In this document: positions 32,800 through 47,700 of the stretch, in pieces | Layout: each line of letters starts with the position of its first letter | How positions within the stretch are numbered: the stretch's first letter is position 1 | Assembly (NCBI GenBank): GCA_018398805.1 | Contig: JAGFBZ010000258.1 | Coordinates: forward strand, 1,054,001-1,118,000 | DNA from: Hirundichthys speculiger | Lineage: Eukaryota > Chordata > Actinopteri > Beloniformes > Exocoetidae | Reading direction: 5' to 3' | DNA: 64,000 bases | Notes under the pieces: model-generated | Database searches by the model: none | What the model was told of the DNA's origin: nothing | The model's input: only the letters and a program-made list of their open reading frames with translations | Program-made: the position numbers and the translations under genes

Positions 32800-35700
32800 C
32801 TGAAGAGATGAAGCCAGGACTCAGTCAGAACATATAATTGCTGAGCTAACGCAAGCATGCCGATCATCAGATAACTGATCAATAGCATCGCAGCATCAGA
32901 CTGATCAGTGCAATAAGACAGTTTATCAACATGGTGAGTAATCCTGCGAGCAACAAATCCACTCAAATCCGTCACTGCAGCTTGTCAATGAATCTAATGT
33001 ACCAATTACTGATTTAAATTTAAATTACTGATTTCAGTAGGGCTGTTTCCTGTTTTAAAATATTGTTAAAAAAACATAAGGATCGAATAAATATTAAAAA
33101 ATTGCTTTGGTTTTTTTTTTTTTAAAAACCAAACCTTTATTCACCATAATTTTAGGATAAACATCCTAATAATTAGAAATTTGAGTTTTCATGAATTTCC
33201 ATATGACCGCAAAAGAAAAAAAACAATTTGGAAATTCAGGAGCTCTGTAAGTAACAATATTAACAACAACACTAATACTAATAATACATTAATAACATTT
33301 TAGCATGAAGGTATTAAAAAAAGCAAAAATAACATTTTTAAAGCTGACAGCTGAAAATGTGAACAAAAATTAGCAAAATTTTCATAATAATCAAAAATCA
33401 TATTCTAACATTTTTTACAATTTTTTGTAAAAGTAATTAGTATTAAGTCTAAAACTTACAAATAATGTCATCTATCCATCTATCTATCTATCCATCTATC
33501 TATCTAGTATGTAAAAAATGACAGATGAATATATGAATAAAAACAAATAGTAAATTTCATAGTACAATAAATAAATGACATATTTTCTTGTTTTAGGTGA
33601 TCCAAATGATGCCAAAAAAAAAAAAAAATAAGGTAAAATTCCAAGACTGGCTGTACACTAGAGGATTTTACACGGCATGCTCTCCCATGTTTTTTGGGCC
33701 TTATCTTAAGTGTTGCAACAAATAATAAAAAAAGAGATGCAGGAGACGTTGTTCACAATGGGAAATGGCAAGATAGATTCTATAATGTTAAGATACATTT
33801 GGACAGTGAGTTTATTTCAAATGCAGAAGTTTTCAACATCACAAGGAAGGAGCTTCTGATTTATGGAAATTGTTTTGTTTTTGTTTCCATGATGTCTTGC
33901 AAGAAACATGTATTTGGTTGTGAGGACATTTTTGTTTTAAGCTGCCAAGAAATCTTTGTTGTTGCAGTTCGTACAGTTAATGACTTTCATACTCTGGATC
34001 TGATTGTGGCTTGGACATATATGGCTGGATATCTGGACTTTCAATCTAAGTAATCTCTGAAAGTGTTGCTTATCATAGTTTGGTTTGGAGCCCCATCGTG
34101 TGCCGAAGTATCCTTGGAGAGGACGCGGTTCCCTCAGTGTGTTCAATCATTCTAAAGTTATTACAACCCGTTTGGGGATGTGATGACTGCGAAGCTGACG
34201 TATATGTACCCAAGATAAGACTAAAATAGTTAGAAATGGCCATCTGGTGTCCAGTTTAAGCCCAATGTTGAGCCCCATACTGATCGTGAGAGCATGGCCC
34301 GATTTGAATATTGTTGCAACCAATTATTTGTCCAATAACACCCAAGGTGTTGTTTGATATTTATGATTATTTTGCCTCTTACTGAATGGCCCAACAGCCA
34401 ATAAGAGCAAGCGTACCGGTTAGCATCACCAACCAGACTGACAAACATGGCAGAAGCAGAGCACAAGACCCAAACCAAATGGACTACAGAAGAAGCTTGT
34501 AGAACTGCATCATGAAACTGAAAACAAGGAACCATGTCATGCAAAACATGCTGCAACAGGGAGATATTTGTTTTTTTTCAGAAGTTACATTTGATCAGGT
34601 GAGTTTTTGACTGATTTCGTGTCTGTGGACTCATCGTTTGTGTGTGTGGTCTCACAGCCTGAATTAATTATCTAGTATGTTCTTTTGGAGGATTATAATA
34701 TTAAAGTATAAGTATTAAAGTGTATTAGTTGAGACTGTGCTTATGCGTATGGTGTCCCATGTATTTAAAATCAGTTAGTATTTAAAATCATCTGAGGTGT
34801 GGCCAGCCCAATGAAGAGTTGGATCAATTAAAAATTGAAAACTGAAAGAAGAAAATATTATTAATCTAAACCCACCAGAAATTCACTGAAAGGTAACACA
34901 TTTCAACTAATTCTTTACTTAAAATACATCTTTTTATCGATACTGCAGAAGCATTCAGAATACTTTCACTCATATTGACGTGTTGTCACACTGTGTGGTG
35001 CTTGATGTGTACAAACCATCTGGGGCTGTGCACTCGCCTGTCCTTCACCACGATGTACTGATGAGGCACCAGGCCGTGGTTGCCGTTGTGACGGCCCTCC
35101 CACCAGTCATGTGAGGCGCGCTGGAAAAGCTGCAGGGACACTCCCTTTTTGAAGGAGAGCTCACGGCCCGACCGGCCCACGTAGTCGAACCTCGCCACTG
35201 CCTCCACCGCTTCACCCTCTGCCAGGAAGACAGCGAGAGAACAGAGGAGGAAATGAAGATAAGATGAACCTGAGCCTGTCGATCAGCTCTCTGTGAGCCT
35301 CCTCTCCTCCTGCTGCTCAGCCAATCCGAGGGGAGTATTAAAGCTATCAATTCAGACAGAGATGAGAGGAGAGGGTAAAGACGGGTGGGTGTGGAGACGG
35401 AAGGGAGGGAGGGAGGGATGGAATGTGTGATGGTGTCTCCATAGCTCCTGTTGCCATAGCAACCTGTCTCCAACAGGAGGTGGAGAAACGGGAGTGTGGG
35501 CGATTTGTGTGAAGGTCAGGGGTCAGCTGTACCCTCATCGCTGGTCTGGGTCTCGGTGCCGGCGTCGGGCTCGGCCTCCTCCAACGCTCCCGGCTCGCTG
35601 AATGGACTCTCACTGCATGGAGAGGAAGAGGAGGAGGAGAAGATCAGGCAACGAAGCAGACTGAGAAAATGTTCATTCAATACGGGGACAAAGGCAGGAA

Positions 35701-38700
35701 GACGCCTGCACAGGAGGAGATGAGGACGTTTACAGCCACAGCAGAGTGTCAAGATTTATTAAATGGTGAATAGAAGAGCCCAGCATGCTGATGAACACTT
35801 TCACACTGAAGGAGGAGGGCTTTCCACTGCTGTGTGCTTTTATAACACTTGTTTCTGAGAGGTTGTCAGGTGTCTCTTGAAAGTGACACCTTAATATTGC
35901 CTAAACTTGCACTTTCCTGTGTGTGCTTGGGTATATTTGACACATTTTTGTCTATTTGTAGATATGTCCACATTGTGGATGTTGGATAATGACGTCCTCA
36001 AGTACAACTGACACTACTTAGAAGAAATAAAAGATAAAAATCTCAATTCAGAAAGTGAATCTGATTGAAAAGCAGAAGACAAATCAGTGACTGATGAAGT
36101 CTGTGTTGTGAGCCTCACCAGTACTGGTCTCCAGTCATGCACTTCTCATAAACTGGGCCAGGCAGCTCCTTGGTGTCGGGGAAGATGTTATCATGGTGCA
36201 GGATGACAGTCTTTATGACCTCATTCACGTGCGCCTGACAGGCCACCTGGTCCAGCGTGTCCGGCGTGGGCAAGAGGGTGGGGCCGAATACAATGGCCAA
36301 GTTCCCAGCGTCCATCATGTTCTCATCACTGTACTGGGAAAGGCTGAGGGAAAGAGGAGACAGCAGAGAGCGCAGAAACTGAGAAGTGACTCTGTGGGGA
36401 GGTAACTCAGATGTTTGCTGATTCAACTGAATAAACCAATTACACTGATTAATATTTTTTTTCAAATTATTAAAAAATATATATTTTTTATGAGAAGTTT
36501 GGTTTTGCCTGAGCAGCTGTCAGCATGAATATATTTCATTTCAGTCATAAGTCCTACAAGGCATGTCAGCTCATTCAGTAATGATCCACTTTGTTGTTTG
36601 AAATCAATTTACTGCTTAAAAAATACTCGCCTTTTTCTGTTACCTACACTAAACTGTGGGATATTCAGCCTCCACTGTTGCAGCTTTCATCTAACCTGGA
36701 ATAGTGATGGAAATGAAAATATTTCCACTCTGCTCGGCAATGCAGCTCCTTCTTTAATAACGTTGTAGCTAAATGCATTTCAAAGCTCTACTAATAAACA
36801 CGCCAATTAATCCGGCTGGTACATCACACTTGCACATCACACTTCCTGCTCACACCTCCTGCCTCTCCATCCCTCGCTGTGCTTTCATTCTATATTTATT
36901 TGAGAGGCTGCAGAAACAAAATGAGCTCAGTTTATCATCTATACAAGTGTGCACTTCTATCCGCTCTCACTAAAAGAGAGGCCTCTCACGCCTATTCTCA
37001 GATTTAAAACAATGTGGGGGGCTCTGGGAAAATATAAAGAAATGGGGAGTTCTGATTAGATGAGAGGGCCTGGTTTTGTGTGAGTGGGTACTCACTGGTT
37101 GAGGAAGGCGAACAGGTAACGCATCACCACCAGCGTCGCCCTCGGGACGCCCGAGCAGGATCTTACGGATGCACTGCGCTCTTTCGTACAGGTTTTCTAT
37201 TCCTGTGGCAAGAAGCATGTCATTATAAGTCCCTGAAACATTATCAGGTGTCTGTAACGCAAGTGACACATGCTGGAAAAAACACTAGTCGGCACAAATG
37301 GAACAGAGGCATTCGGCTCCAGTATCTCTCTGCTGTGGAGGGGATGAGTTTCAGAAAGACAAAGAGGCACTAAAAAAGAAGCAAAGATGAAGAAATTGAG
37401 AGGGAAAGTGAGGATGTGTGGGCTAAAGACAGACAGATACAGCTTCGTATTTTCGTGGCTGGATGCAGCACGGTACTCACGGACGCAGTTGAGAAGGTCA
37501 TTAAACCTCTCCTTTGGAAACAGAGGGTTCTCCAAACCCCTGAAGTACAGCTTCAACACTCCAGCCACAGAGTTAATGTCATGGTTGCTCTCCTCATCAA
37601 TCAGTGGATCATTGCCTGGTGAAAAGATAGAGGAACCATCCTCATCCACTGGTTTAACATCTCATCGGTCATGTGACCCTCCTGTGACCTACAAATATCT
37701 TACCTCTCTCAAAGGAGTTCTTGATGTCGTTGACTTCAACCTGTGATCCTGACACCCGGAATATTCCTTGATGCTGAAGACCTGAGGGAACCAGCAAAGA
37801 GGTATTCGTCTGGGGTGTTAAATTAGGTTCAGTTATTTGTATAGTGGCAATTCACAGCAAGAATAATCTCATAGATCTTAATCAAGAAGGTACAGAAGTT
37901 CAATTAAACTGAAAATCCTTTCAGTTTAATTCCTTGCCCCATATTGCATTACTCCATTAGGTTAATCTCCAATTAATCTCTTCCTGGATACATTTCTGTC
38001 TGGGTAGGTTGTATTTTAGACTTTTCAAACACAATACTAAACGAGATTTAGTACTTGTTTCATAATCAGTCTTCACTGAACTCTTTCCACACTGGATAAG
38101 TTCTAATAACTAGGGATTTCAGTTAACCTAACAATGATAAATACTCAAGGGAACTTAAACATTAAATGTACAGTTTTCAGAGGTGTGTGCAACTAAGGGA
38201 CAGTAAGCAGAGCTTATTCTTGCCTGTTTGGTTGAGCCAAGCTCCTCAACACAAATTACAAGACAGATTACTGCAACATGCACGAGATCAAGAGCAAGAG
38301 ATGGAAACTGTTCAATAATCTGAGAGGATCACATCTCTTTGCCAAGAGCAGAGGATGACTGCAGCTCCAGTCTACTAAAAAGGGCAGACTGAGGTCCCAT
38401 GACTCCCAAAGGCGCTGAATGTTTCTGCAGATATTTGTGTCTGCTCCTGTGTCTTCAAACTTAATCTCTTGTAATTACGCTGAAAACATAATTCTTCGGC
38501 TGTTCCCTTCAGGTGTCTCCACAGTAAATCATCTGTCTCCATCTAACTCTATCCTCTCACACCAGCTAACTTCATGTCCTCTTTCACTGCATCTATAAAT
38601 CTCCTCTTTGGTCTTCCTCCAGGCCTCCTGTCTGGCAGTTCCAGCCTCATCATCATCCTTCCGATATATTCATTATCCATCCTCTGTACGTGTCCAAACC

Positions 38701-41700
38701 ATCTCAGTCTGGCCTCTGACACACTTCTTTAACTCTTTTCCACACTCCCCGTCACAATCCTCCACCTTCTTCATCTCTGCTCCCTGTAGCCTCATTGTTC
38801 CACTTGGGTTCCTCTCATTCACAGACATGCATTCTGCCTTGCTAAAGCTAACCTTCATTCCTCTCCTTTCCAGGGCAAACCTCCACCTCTCTAGCTTCTC
38901 CTCCACCTGCTCCCTGCTACAGATCACAATGTCATCTGCAAACATCATAGTCCATGGAGATTCCTGTCTAGCCCCATCTGTCAATCTGTCCATCACCAGA
39001 GTAAACAAGAAGGGGCTCAGAGCTGATTCCTTGAAGCACTCCCACCTCCACGTTGAACTCCTCTGTCACACCTACAGCACAGCTCAGTTTTACAGCTCTC
39101 ATACATGTCCTGCACCGCTCTAACATACTTCTCTGCTACTCCAGACTTCCTCACACAAAACCACAGCTCCTTCTCTCAACACTCAGTCATCTGCTTTCTC
39201 AAGTGTCTACAAAGACACAATGCAGCTCCCTCTGATCTTCTCTATACTTCTCTATGAGCATCCTCAAAGCAAATATTGCATGTTGTATGTTTTTTTGGGC
39301 ATGAAACCATAGTACTATTCACAAATGCTCACTTCTGCCATTAGTCTAGCTTCCAGCACTTTCTCCTATAACTTCACTGTATGGTTCATCAATTTTATTT
39401 CTCTGTAGTTTCCACAATATAATTATGTGCAGATAGTATTCCTAGCCAGACAGTTTTTACCCTGTATGTCCCAGATTAACCTATGTGCCACTGGTGTTTT
39501 ACAAAATTATCATTCGTCATTTCTACTGAATGTGGAAAGTTGTAAAGTGTCCTTGTGAACCTTTGCACTTCTTACAACCTGTGAAACTAATGTTACCAAT
39601 AACCAGCAAATTTTGATAGATTTTCAGAAGTCATTAAGACAGTATAAACAGAACTCTGTCTCTGGAAAACTGGTTCAGTCATACTACAGCATATGTTTTT
39701 AATTCAATAAAAGATGAAATGATCAAACCTGCCCATTGGTCAGTGAAACGTACCATGTAGGTTGATGTAGCGGATGCAGCTCTCCACAAGCAAAGGTATG
39801 GCTTTGGTTGAATCCTATTAAAAATAAAAAGAGAGAAAGTCAGAAAAACTGTTCAGATTATTCTTACTGACTACAAGTTTTTATGGAAAAAGTACAAGGC
39901 CAACATTTAAAACTTTTAAAACTACATCACAATCATATATATTGACAGCTGTCAGAGATACAGAAAGAACATGAAAAGAAAGAAGGGAGCATGCATCAAA
40001 GGCCAAGTAAGTCTCTAGGCCTGTCTCTGCCTGCTTAGCCTTTTCGGGCAGAGAGTAATTAAATGAAGTTGGTCAAATACACTTTTGTGTCTACGATGAT
40101 GACACCCTGCTACATACAAACCTTTCTTCCCCCTCATAACGTTGTCAACATCTGACACATCTGGATCACATTCCTCTCCAAATCAAAAGCATTCTCTTTA
40201 ATCTTTAAACAGTTATCATCGACTTTACTCCCACTAACCAATGACTAAATCCTTCCAAAGATCCACTAGGTCCATCACATCCATCCCTTCACCCAGCTCC
40301 ACTAGATCCAGTTTAAAAGTGAGGATAAAGTGGACATGTACAATCCAACACCACTTAAAAAGAACAAACACCTTTAACTGACAGCTAACAGCACAAACTC
40401 AGAGACAAACGCCCTGAAGCCTGACTGAGTTGAAACTCTACCTGGTGCTTGCTATGGGAGTTCTTCCGCCCACGACTGTGATGAGAAGAAAAGGAAGAAG
40501 AGACAGAGATAAAAACGGAGCACCCGAGTTCACAGAGTTCAAAATGATGAAGTGGGAAGAGAAGTAAGTTCTATTATTAAGGTGAAGAGGAAATGTGGAT
40601 TAATACATGAGAGCGCCTTACCTGGTAGTCAGCAGCTCAGCTTTGTACCCTATAAGAACGATGAAAAAAAGAGCATCATTTAGAAGGTAAGACATGCAGA
40701 TTTATGTCTGTATTAAAATGCAGGTGGTGAAAAACGCGTGAGTAACAGCTTCTGTCAGTCTAACCTTCTGCTAAGGCTTTCTTTAATATGTCATGTTTGG
40801 CCTGGAGTTTGGAAATTAGATTACTTCCCTCCAAGTACTCGCGGAATTTCTGAGGAGTGAAACACATGCAGATAGAAAGAGAATATCAAGAGAAAATGCA
40901 GCCACCTGCACATAAAACACTAAAACTGAGGTTGAATTACAGTGAAATACTTAACAGAAAAAAAATTGTAATGACAAAACTGTACTGTCATTTCGAAAAG
41001 AAAAGAAAAACTTTACATCAGTGCAGTTACACATTAACCTGAAAGACTGTTCATTATTGTTAAAGAATTCAGCTTTGACAGTTTGCTGGTGTGGAGCATT
41101 CAGGTGTGTTGACATGATCCCAGATAGGAAAATCATCAGCAATGATCCTAAGCAACTGTTTACTACCCATCGATCTGGGGAGGGTTGTAAGGCCATTTCC
41201 AAAGAATTTTGAGTCCATTATTCATTTCATTCTATAGCGAAAAAAGTAATCACAAACGGAAAACATTCAAGATGGTTGCCAATCTTCCCAGGAGCAGATA
41301 TCCCAGTTCACACGAGGTTAGACTGTGCAATGCTCAAAGAAATTGTAACAAAAACCATCTACATCAGGAGGCCACATCTCAGAACCTACAGCTACCCTGC
41401 CAAGCGGGTTAAATGTTGAAGTTTGTGACAGTACAACCAGAAACAGAGGGCTAAAGTGTGGCTTGCTTGGAAGGGTTGTCAAGAGAAATCCTCATCCGTG
41501 TAAAAAAGAATGTGGAAGCACAGCTTCGATTTGCATATTTGCTTTTAAACAAATTACAGGACTTCTGGAACAATGTTCTATAGAGAGACAAAACCAAAGC
41601 AAGATATTTGGCCACATTTGGTGAAAAAGCAAACACAGCACAAACCAGCGTCGATACGTCATACCAACTGTTAAGCATGGTGGAAGAGGGATGATGATAT

Positions 41701-44700
41701 GGGCTTGGTTTTCAGTCACAGGGACCTGGGGCATTGAAGTTCAACATAATTTCTCTGCATATCAAGTCAAATGTGCGGCCATCTGTCTAACAGCTAAAGA
41801 CTGAGTGAAACTGTGTCCTGCAACCGAACAAAGCTTCCAAACACACCAGAAAATCTACAGCAGAATGAATGAAAAAGAAAATGGCCCATTTGCAGTCTTG
41901 ACCTCATCCTGATTGAAATGCTGTGGTAGGACCTTGAAGGAGCTGTGCATAGACAAATGTCTGTAACTAAATGACTTAAAGCAACGAAGAGTGCGCCTAA
42001 TTTCTTCTCAATGATGTAAAAAACCAATAACATCATACGGAAACCAATCACTTCCAGTTGCTGCTGCTAAAGGTGGCTCTACAAGCTACTGAATTATGGG
42101 ATTTACTTTGTTTTTGTCACACACTGCCTCTGCATTTTGGCTTACCTTTTATTAAATAAATAAAGACACAATGTAATATGCCATGTGTTTGGTTGTCCAG
42201 TCTTTTCTAACATAATAACATTCTTCCCGTGAGCGTAACTCAGACGGATTAATTACTAGGGCTCAGTTGACCTTCTTGCAGGTGTAATGGGTGTAAGAAA
42301 AGGAGCATGCAACAGTGTCCTAAAATCAATTTATCAATTTAACAACAAAACTCAAGATTCAGCACAAGAAGGCTGGTTCTGTTTGTAAATCCTGCAGATT
42401 TAAGAACTGCAGCTGTCGATCTCAGAGACGTCAGTGTGTGAGTTTGACACGCTTCCAGTTCCCTCACAGTGAAGTAGAAGAGCTCCGTCTCCTGCTGGTT
42501 GGCCCGTCTCTTGGCCAGACTCGGTTTGTTCAGGTAGCCGTCAGACACACTGGATTTCACCGACTCGGAGGACGGGCTGTGGGTGAAGCTCTGAGAGACG
42601 TCGTAGTCGTCCAGCACCGTCATGTCCTGCAGGGTGGTCAGAGTCGCACCCCAGGTCTTTTTCACCTAAAGGGTGACAGAAAAAAAAAATTCAAACGTGT
42701 GGAAGATGGACATGCTGTTGAGAATACAATATAAATTTGTAATTGTTTAGATGTTGGAGGGGGTGTGTGTATTCACGCCCAACTGTTCTGTTTATGTAGA
42801 CTACATATGTTAAGTATGCTGGTATTTACAGCAAGCATAATGGATGTATGGGTGTTTTTATTTGCCTATGATAATCAGGGTGTATCCGTGAGTATGTTGT
42901 AAGCTGCTGAGACGTGCAGATGCAGCTCATTAATCTCGACTCCTTCAGCATTTTTATGCCCTTCAGGCTGAGTTAACAGCCGCCCTCTGTGCTACACAGC
43001 AGTGAGGACACCAACCGGCTGCAGCACCAAGTCGCTCTCAGATGGTTCAACTTTTATTTTTAGAGGCTACATCTGCTCCATTATCACCCCATTAAAGCCG
43101 TATAAATTAACATAACTCTGTGCAAAATTTTAAGACTCAGAAAAAAGGCTTTACTGTGTAATCACCAAATCTTTCGGCATCTTCGGGGGAGCTTGTGTTT
43201 GTTCAACAGAGTCAAACAGCGCAACAGCTACTTGACAAGATGAGTCTCGGGGGGGAATCGATATTTTCAGCAGGTCTAATATGTCTGTTACTGAGCTCAT
43301 TGAGGAGGAAGAAAACAAAGGCAACTTTTTGTTCATAAGAAGAATGGCCACAAATATGAGGAGATTATAAGACAAAAATGACAACATTGATGTCAACATA
43401 TTTTCTAAAAGTGGAGTTTAAATAAATTTATTTCCCCAGCAAATGCTACACAAGTTCCCATGCTTTATTAAAACAGCTTAATAAAGTCAGATATCCAATG
43501 GCCCACTATCCTGTTTGCAAACTTGTGAACATTATACTGCACAAATAGCACCTAATTTTGACAAGGAGTGTAAAGGCAACAAAGATCAATGCAAAAAAAT
43601 ACACTCAAAAGAATCAAGAGGAAAGCAGGTATTAAAGGCACTCTATGTAGAAATTCCACATCTGACCACATGGGGGAACATGAAAATACACCTTTAAGAT
43701 GATCTGAAACGTTTTAAAACATTCTCAGTGACAAAGACCACTAAAGTTACTGTGGACTAGACTGAAGTGTTGCTATAAGACAGGGGGGAAAAAAAGAATA
43801 CAGTGGTACCTCTACTTATGAACGTATCTATTAACAAAATGTCCAGCTAACGAAAGGCCTCTTCGGAAAAATATTGCATCCATATATGAAAGAAATTCCA
43901 GGTTACAAAGGTGAAAATGTTCAAAATACGCGCTGCTACTCGCAGTTCCCAGAGTCCACCTGAACGTAAACATACTTGTCGGCTCCTGTATCTCGGTTTA
44001 TAATCTCGGTCCAAGCTGCTCTGCCGTTGGCTATCGCTTAGAATCTTCCTGGTATCCCATTGGCTACGAGGGCCCCTTGTCTGTATGAGCGTAACCCAGC
44101 AACCCAGGTAAACAATCAATTTTTTTTTCTTTAATGTACTTTAATCTTTGTTCTTTATTCAGTACATTAGTATAATTGTGCAATAATCTAATTCTAACAT
44201 GTATTTCTTATTATCATAGTATTAATAATATAGTATTATTTATAATTTATAAACAATTATGTCCGACTTTTGGGCACCTTGGAATGGATTAGGCCATTTA
44301 TAGAGTAAAATGAGTTTCTAATTACGGAATTTTCCATTTACAAAACGACTTTCAGAACGAATTAATTTCGTAAGTTGAGGTAACACTGTATTCAGTACCA
44401 GAAAATTATCCATGTGGAACACATAAAAGTGATAAAAAAGTGATTTATCCTTTGAGCAGGATGAGGCACTGCCTTGGAGGTGAAACTCAGGGAATAAACA
44501 ACACAGATCATCAAACATTACTGCATCCTTGCATCCCAGGTACATGATAAATGATGGATATGCATCTCTGTCAACTGTTTCACTTGTACCCTTTAAATTG
44601 TGCTTGTTTTCCTGTGTTTGCGTGTCTAACCTCCTCGTTCTCTATCTTCAGGGATGCCAGGCGGGTCTGGAGCTGAGTGAGGCGGAGGGTGAGCTCAGCC

Positions 44701-47700
44701 TGGACCTGTGGCTGTGAGGCGATTTGGTTCACCTGACAGAAAGTGAGAAAACAAATAGACAATCAGAAAGATGCCCTTCTCTTTGTGCAGAGATCCCATG
44801 ACTTTTATTTACAAAGTAATTCCTAGACCCTATTGCACAACATATACAAAATGGGTGATTAATATATTTTGAATTAAACAAGGTCTAAGGACATATATAA
44901 AAATAAAATACTTAACAGCTATAATGTAAAATGTTCCTTCTAAAATTCGTTTAACTTTTTTTTTTAAAGCGACTGAATGATTAACAGAGAACATTTTTGC
45001 ACATTAAGTTCATACTGACTGCGTCGCCCATGTGGGCCTGGAAGCTAAAGCGCTGTGGTGGGCAGAAGGTTGTGGGGTAAAGGCCCAGCAGACGCTGCCT
45101 GTCGCGGGCAGGGTCCAGGTTCTCCACAGCCCCCTCCAGCACCTCCAGACCAGCCCTTCGGGAGGCTTCAAGGCTCAGTTCAGCTGACAGGTAGGTCCTC
45201 AGAGACCGGCTCAGACTGGAGTGGTACCCTAAGTCACAGCACTGAGAAGGGGAGGGAGGAAAAGTTATGTGTTTTCAGTTACAGTAGATGTCTTGCTTTA
45301 AGAGACACAAAATTCACTAGTTTTTGCCACAAAGTAATATACTCACGTCTACGATATCGGGCAGATCGTGGATGTAGTATTTAAACACTGATGCATTGGT
45401 GGCTTCCAGAGTCAACAGATACTCATTTCTGGCCTTCAGAGCCTTGAGTTTATTCTCAGAGTACTTTGCCTTTCTCTAGAAGTAAAAAAGGACGAAAAAT
45501 AAAAAACAATAAAAATATGGATTTTCAGTCCCCATTGAAAGTACTGTATGTTCAACCTTTGCTTCCACTGTTTGGTTTGATGAAGCACCAATGACACGTT
45601 CAGAAAAGTTCACCAGCCACAAGTTACTTGCTGGTTTTCTATGAACTCACACGTTTTCTAGTAATTAAAAATCCCACACAGGGCAGCATGTTTAGCAGTT
45701 TAGGTTGAAGTCTCTGTTTAGAACTGTGTGAATCTTTTTTTAATGGCATAAAGTTTGAGCAGAAGACTTTCAGCACCTTTTGGATTCAAGTCCTCTGTAT
45801 TACCGACCGACTGACTGATCATCTTCTGCTCTCAGAAAAGGGATATATGATTCACTTGGAATATTAAATAATTTCCGTTTTTCATGATTAGTACAATTAG
45901 CTAACTTGTCATTTTCCATTTAAGAGCTGCTAAACAATCTGGGATAAATTGCTTTAACACTTCTGTGACGACGATGCAGAGAAATCTGCTTAACCAACAG
46001 TTTCCTTACGTGTGAAATGATGCCCATTAAAAGAAAGCAAAAATCCACATCGTAGAAAGGGTTGCGCATGACTTCCCTACACGCAAACTGCAAATATTTG
46101 AGCTGAAACGTTCACAAGTGCTTTTTTTTACTGCCCATGAAACCATAAAGCCTCCACTTATCGTTAAATCTGGCACAGAAGAGAAGAAACCTAATGCTGA
46201 ATTTTGAGTTTCGTGATTATAATTTTAGATGAGTTGTAGATAAATTAGCCAGAGTTCGGTGGAGTTTAAATGAAAATCTAAGGATTGACAACGGTCATCT
46301 AAAGAGGGGCTGCACATTATTGTTCCTCAACTCTTGTTGTAATGTGTAATTTGGGTTTTTAACTAAAAAAAAGGTTCCACTACAGTGTTATGCAGGCGCG
46401 ACAGTGATTTACCACTTTTCATCATCAAAAAGCACATCGGGTTTCTCTCCAAATGTTACCTTCTCTCTCATCTTTTCCATCTTGCGGGCGGCGTTGCGTC
46501 TCTGGTGGCGCTCTTCTATCCGCAGGCCAAACACAGGCTCACCTCCACCTGTCCCCGACACACCCTTCACCCGGCCCTCCTGACGCTCCGCCTCCCGCAG
46601 CTTGGCTTCTGCATTGACCATCTCCGCGTGGTACATGTGATATGTCTTCATCACCTAGGCAACAGCAGCCCATAATGGCACAGTCAGGCATGGCAGCCAG
46701 GACCCGCTGTTATTTATTCCCCAAGGTTATCAGGTTCTAATCTGATTCCTGGTGCTCTAATAAGGAGCTTCAAGGTCCACTACCCTGACTTTAAATAAAC
46801 ATTGGTGACTGACTGCCAATAACCAGCTTTTTTTTTCCTTCAAAGCTTTTTGAAAAATGGAAAAATAAAACCAGAGATAAAGAGGAAGTTTTTGATGGAA
46901 AACATCTTTGAATGTGAGGCAGTGAGGACTTCTTCCTGATGGCCATATTTACATTTAAATGGAATTTTTCTATGACTTTTTTTTGGCTCAGTTTGCAGAA
47001 AAATGCACATTAAGTATACTTCAGGGATGTAGGGATTTTTGCCTTTGTGGTAATGTGTGGTCTTTACATATACAAAAACACATTTGTAAGACGAGACATA
47101 AAGAGAGCCAATTCTGAGGATGTCTGCCTAAAGCAGGCATCTTCCTAACACTCAGCGTTAAGAGCAGCAGTAAACTGAAGAAGTAAGCACACTATATAAG
47201 TGTGTAGACCAGATGGCCAGAGCATTAAAAAGTTTTTTTTCAAATGCTGAGACTTTCCTGCAGCCATTCTACTTTTAAAAGCTCAAAACATTGCTTCGAC
47301 TTACGGTATAAAGCTCATTCAGAAGTTTCACGAGGTCTTCCTGAAGCTGAAAGATGATCTCCTTACTCTGAAAGACACAGAATACAAACAAAAACAAAAA
47401 TGCAAATTCAATATATGCATTCACACAGGTTTGCCCCTATTTGGTGTGGATGTGGAGTGATACGTACTCACTACATAGAGTGCTTTTAAGGGCTCTTATA
47501 TATCAAATTGACAAAAAAAAAACCAAAACAACTGTGAATCACCATATAACTGCTGTTTCAGATAAGTACATGTACACAATACTCCTGTCTCACACCAGGA
47601 GAGGTAACATGATACTATGTTTCTGTGTGATGCTGACATTCCAATATTCACTGCTGTGTCTGCAGTTCGCCTGTGAATCTCGAATCTAGCTGACAATTCT

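Noticed and set aside
38608..39123. 171-codon plus-strand open frame
   Set aside because: It is antisense to the reverse transcriptase fragment, whose minus strand carries FADD and flanking conserved motifs.
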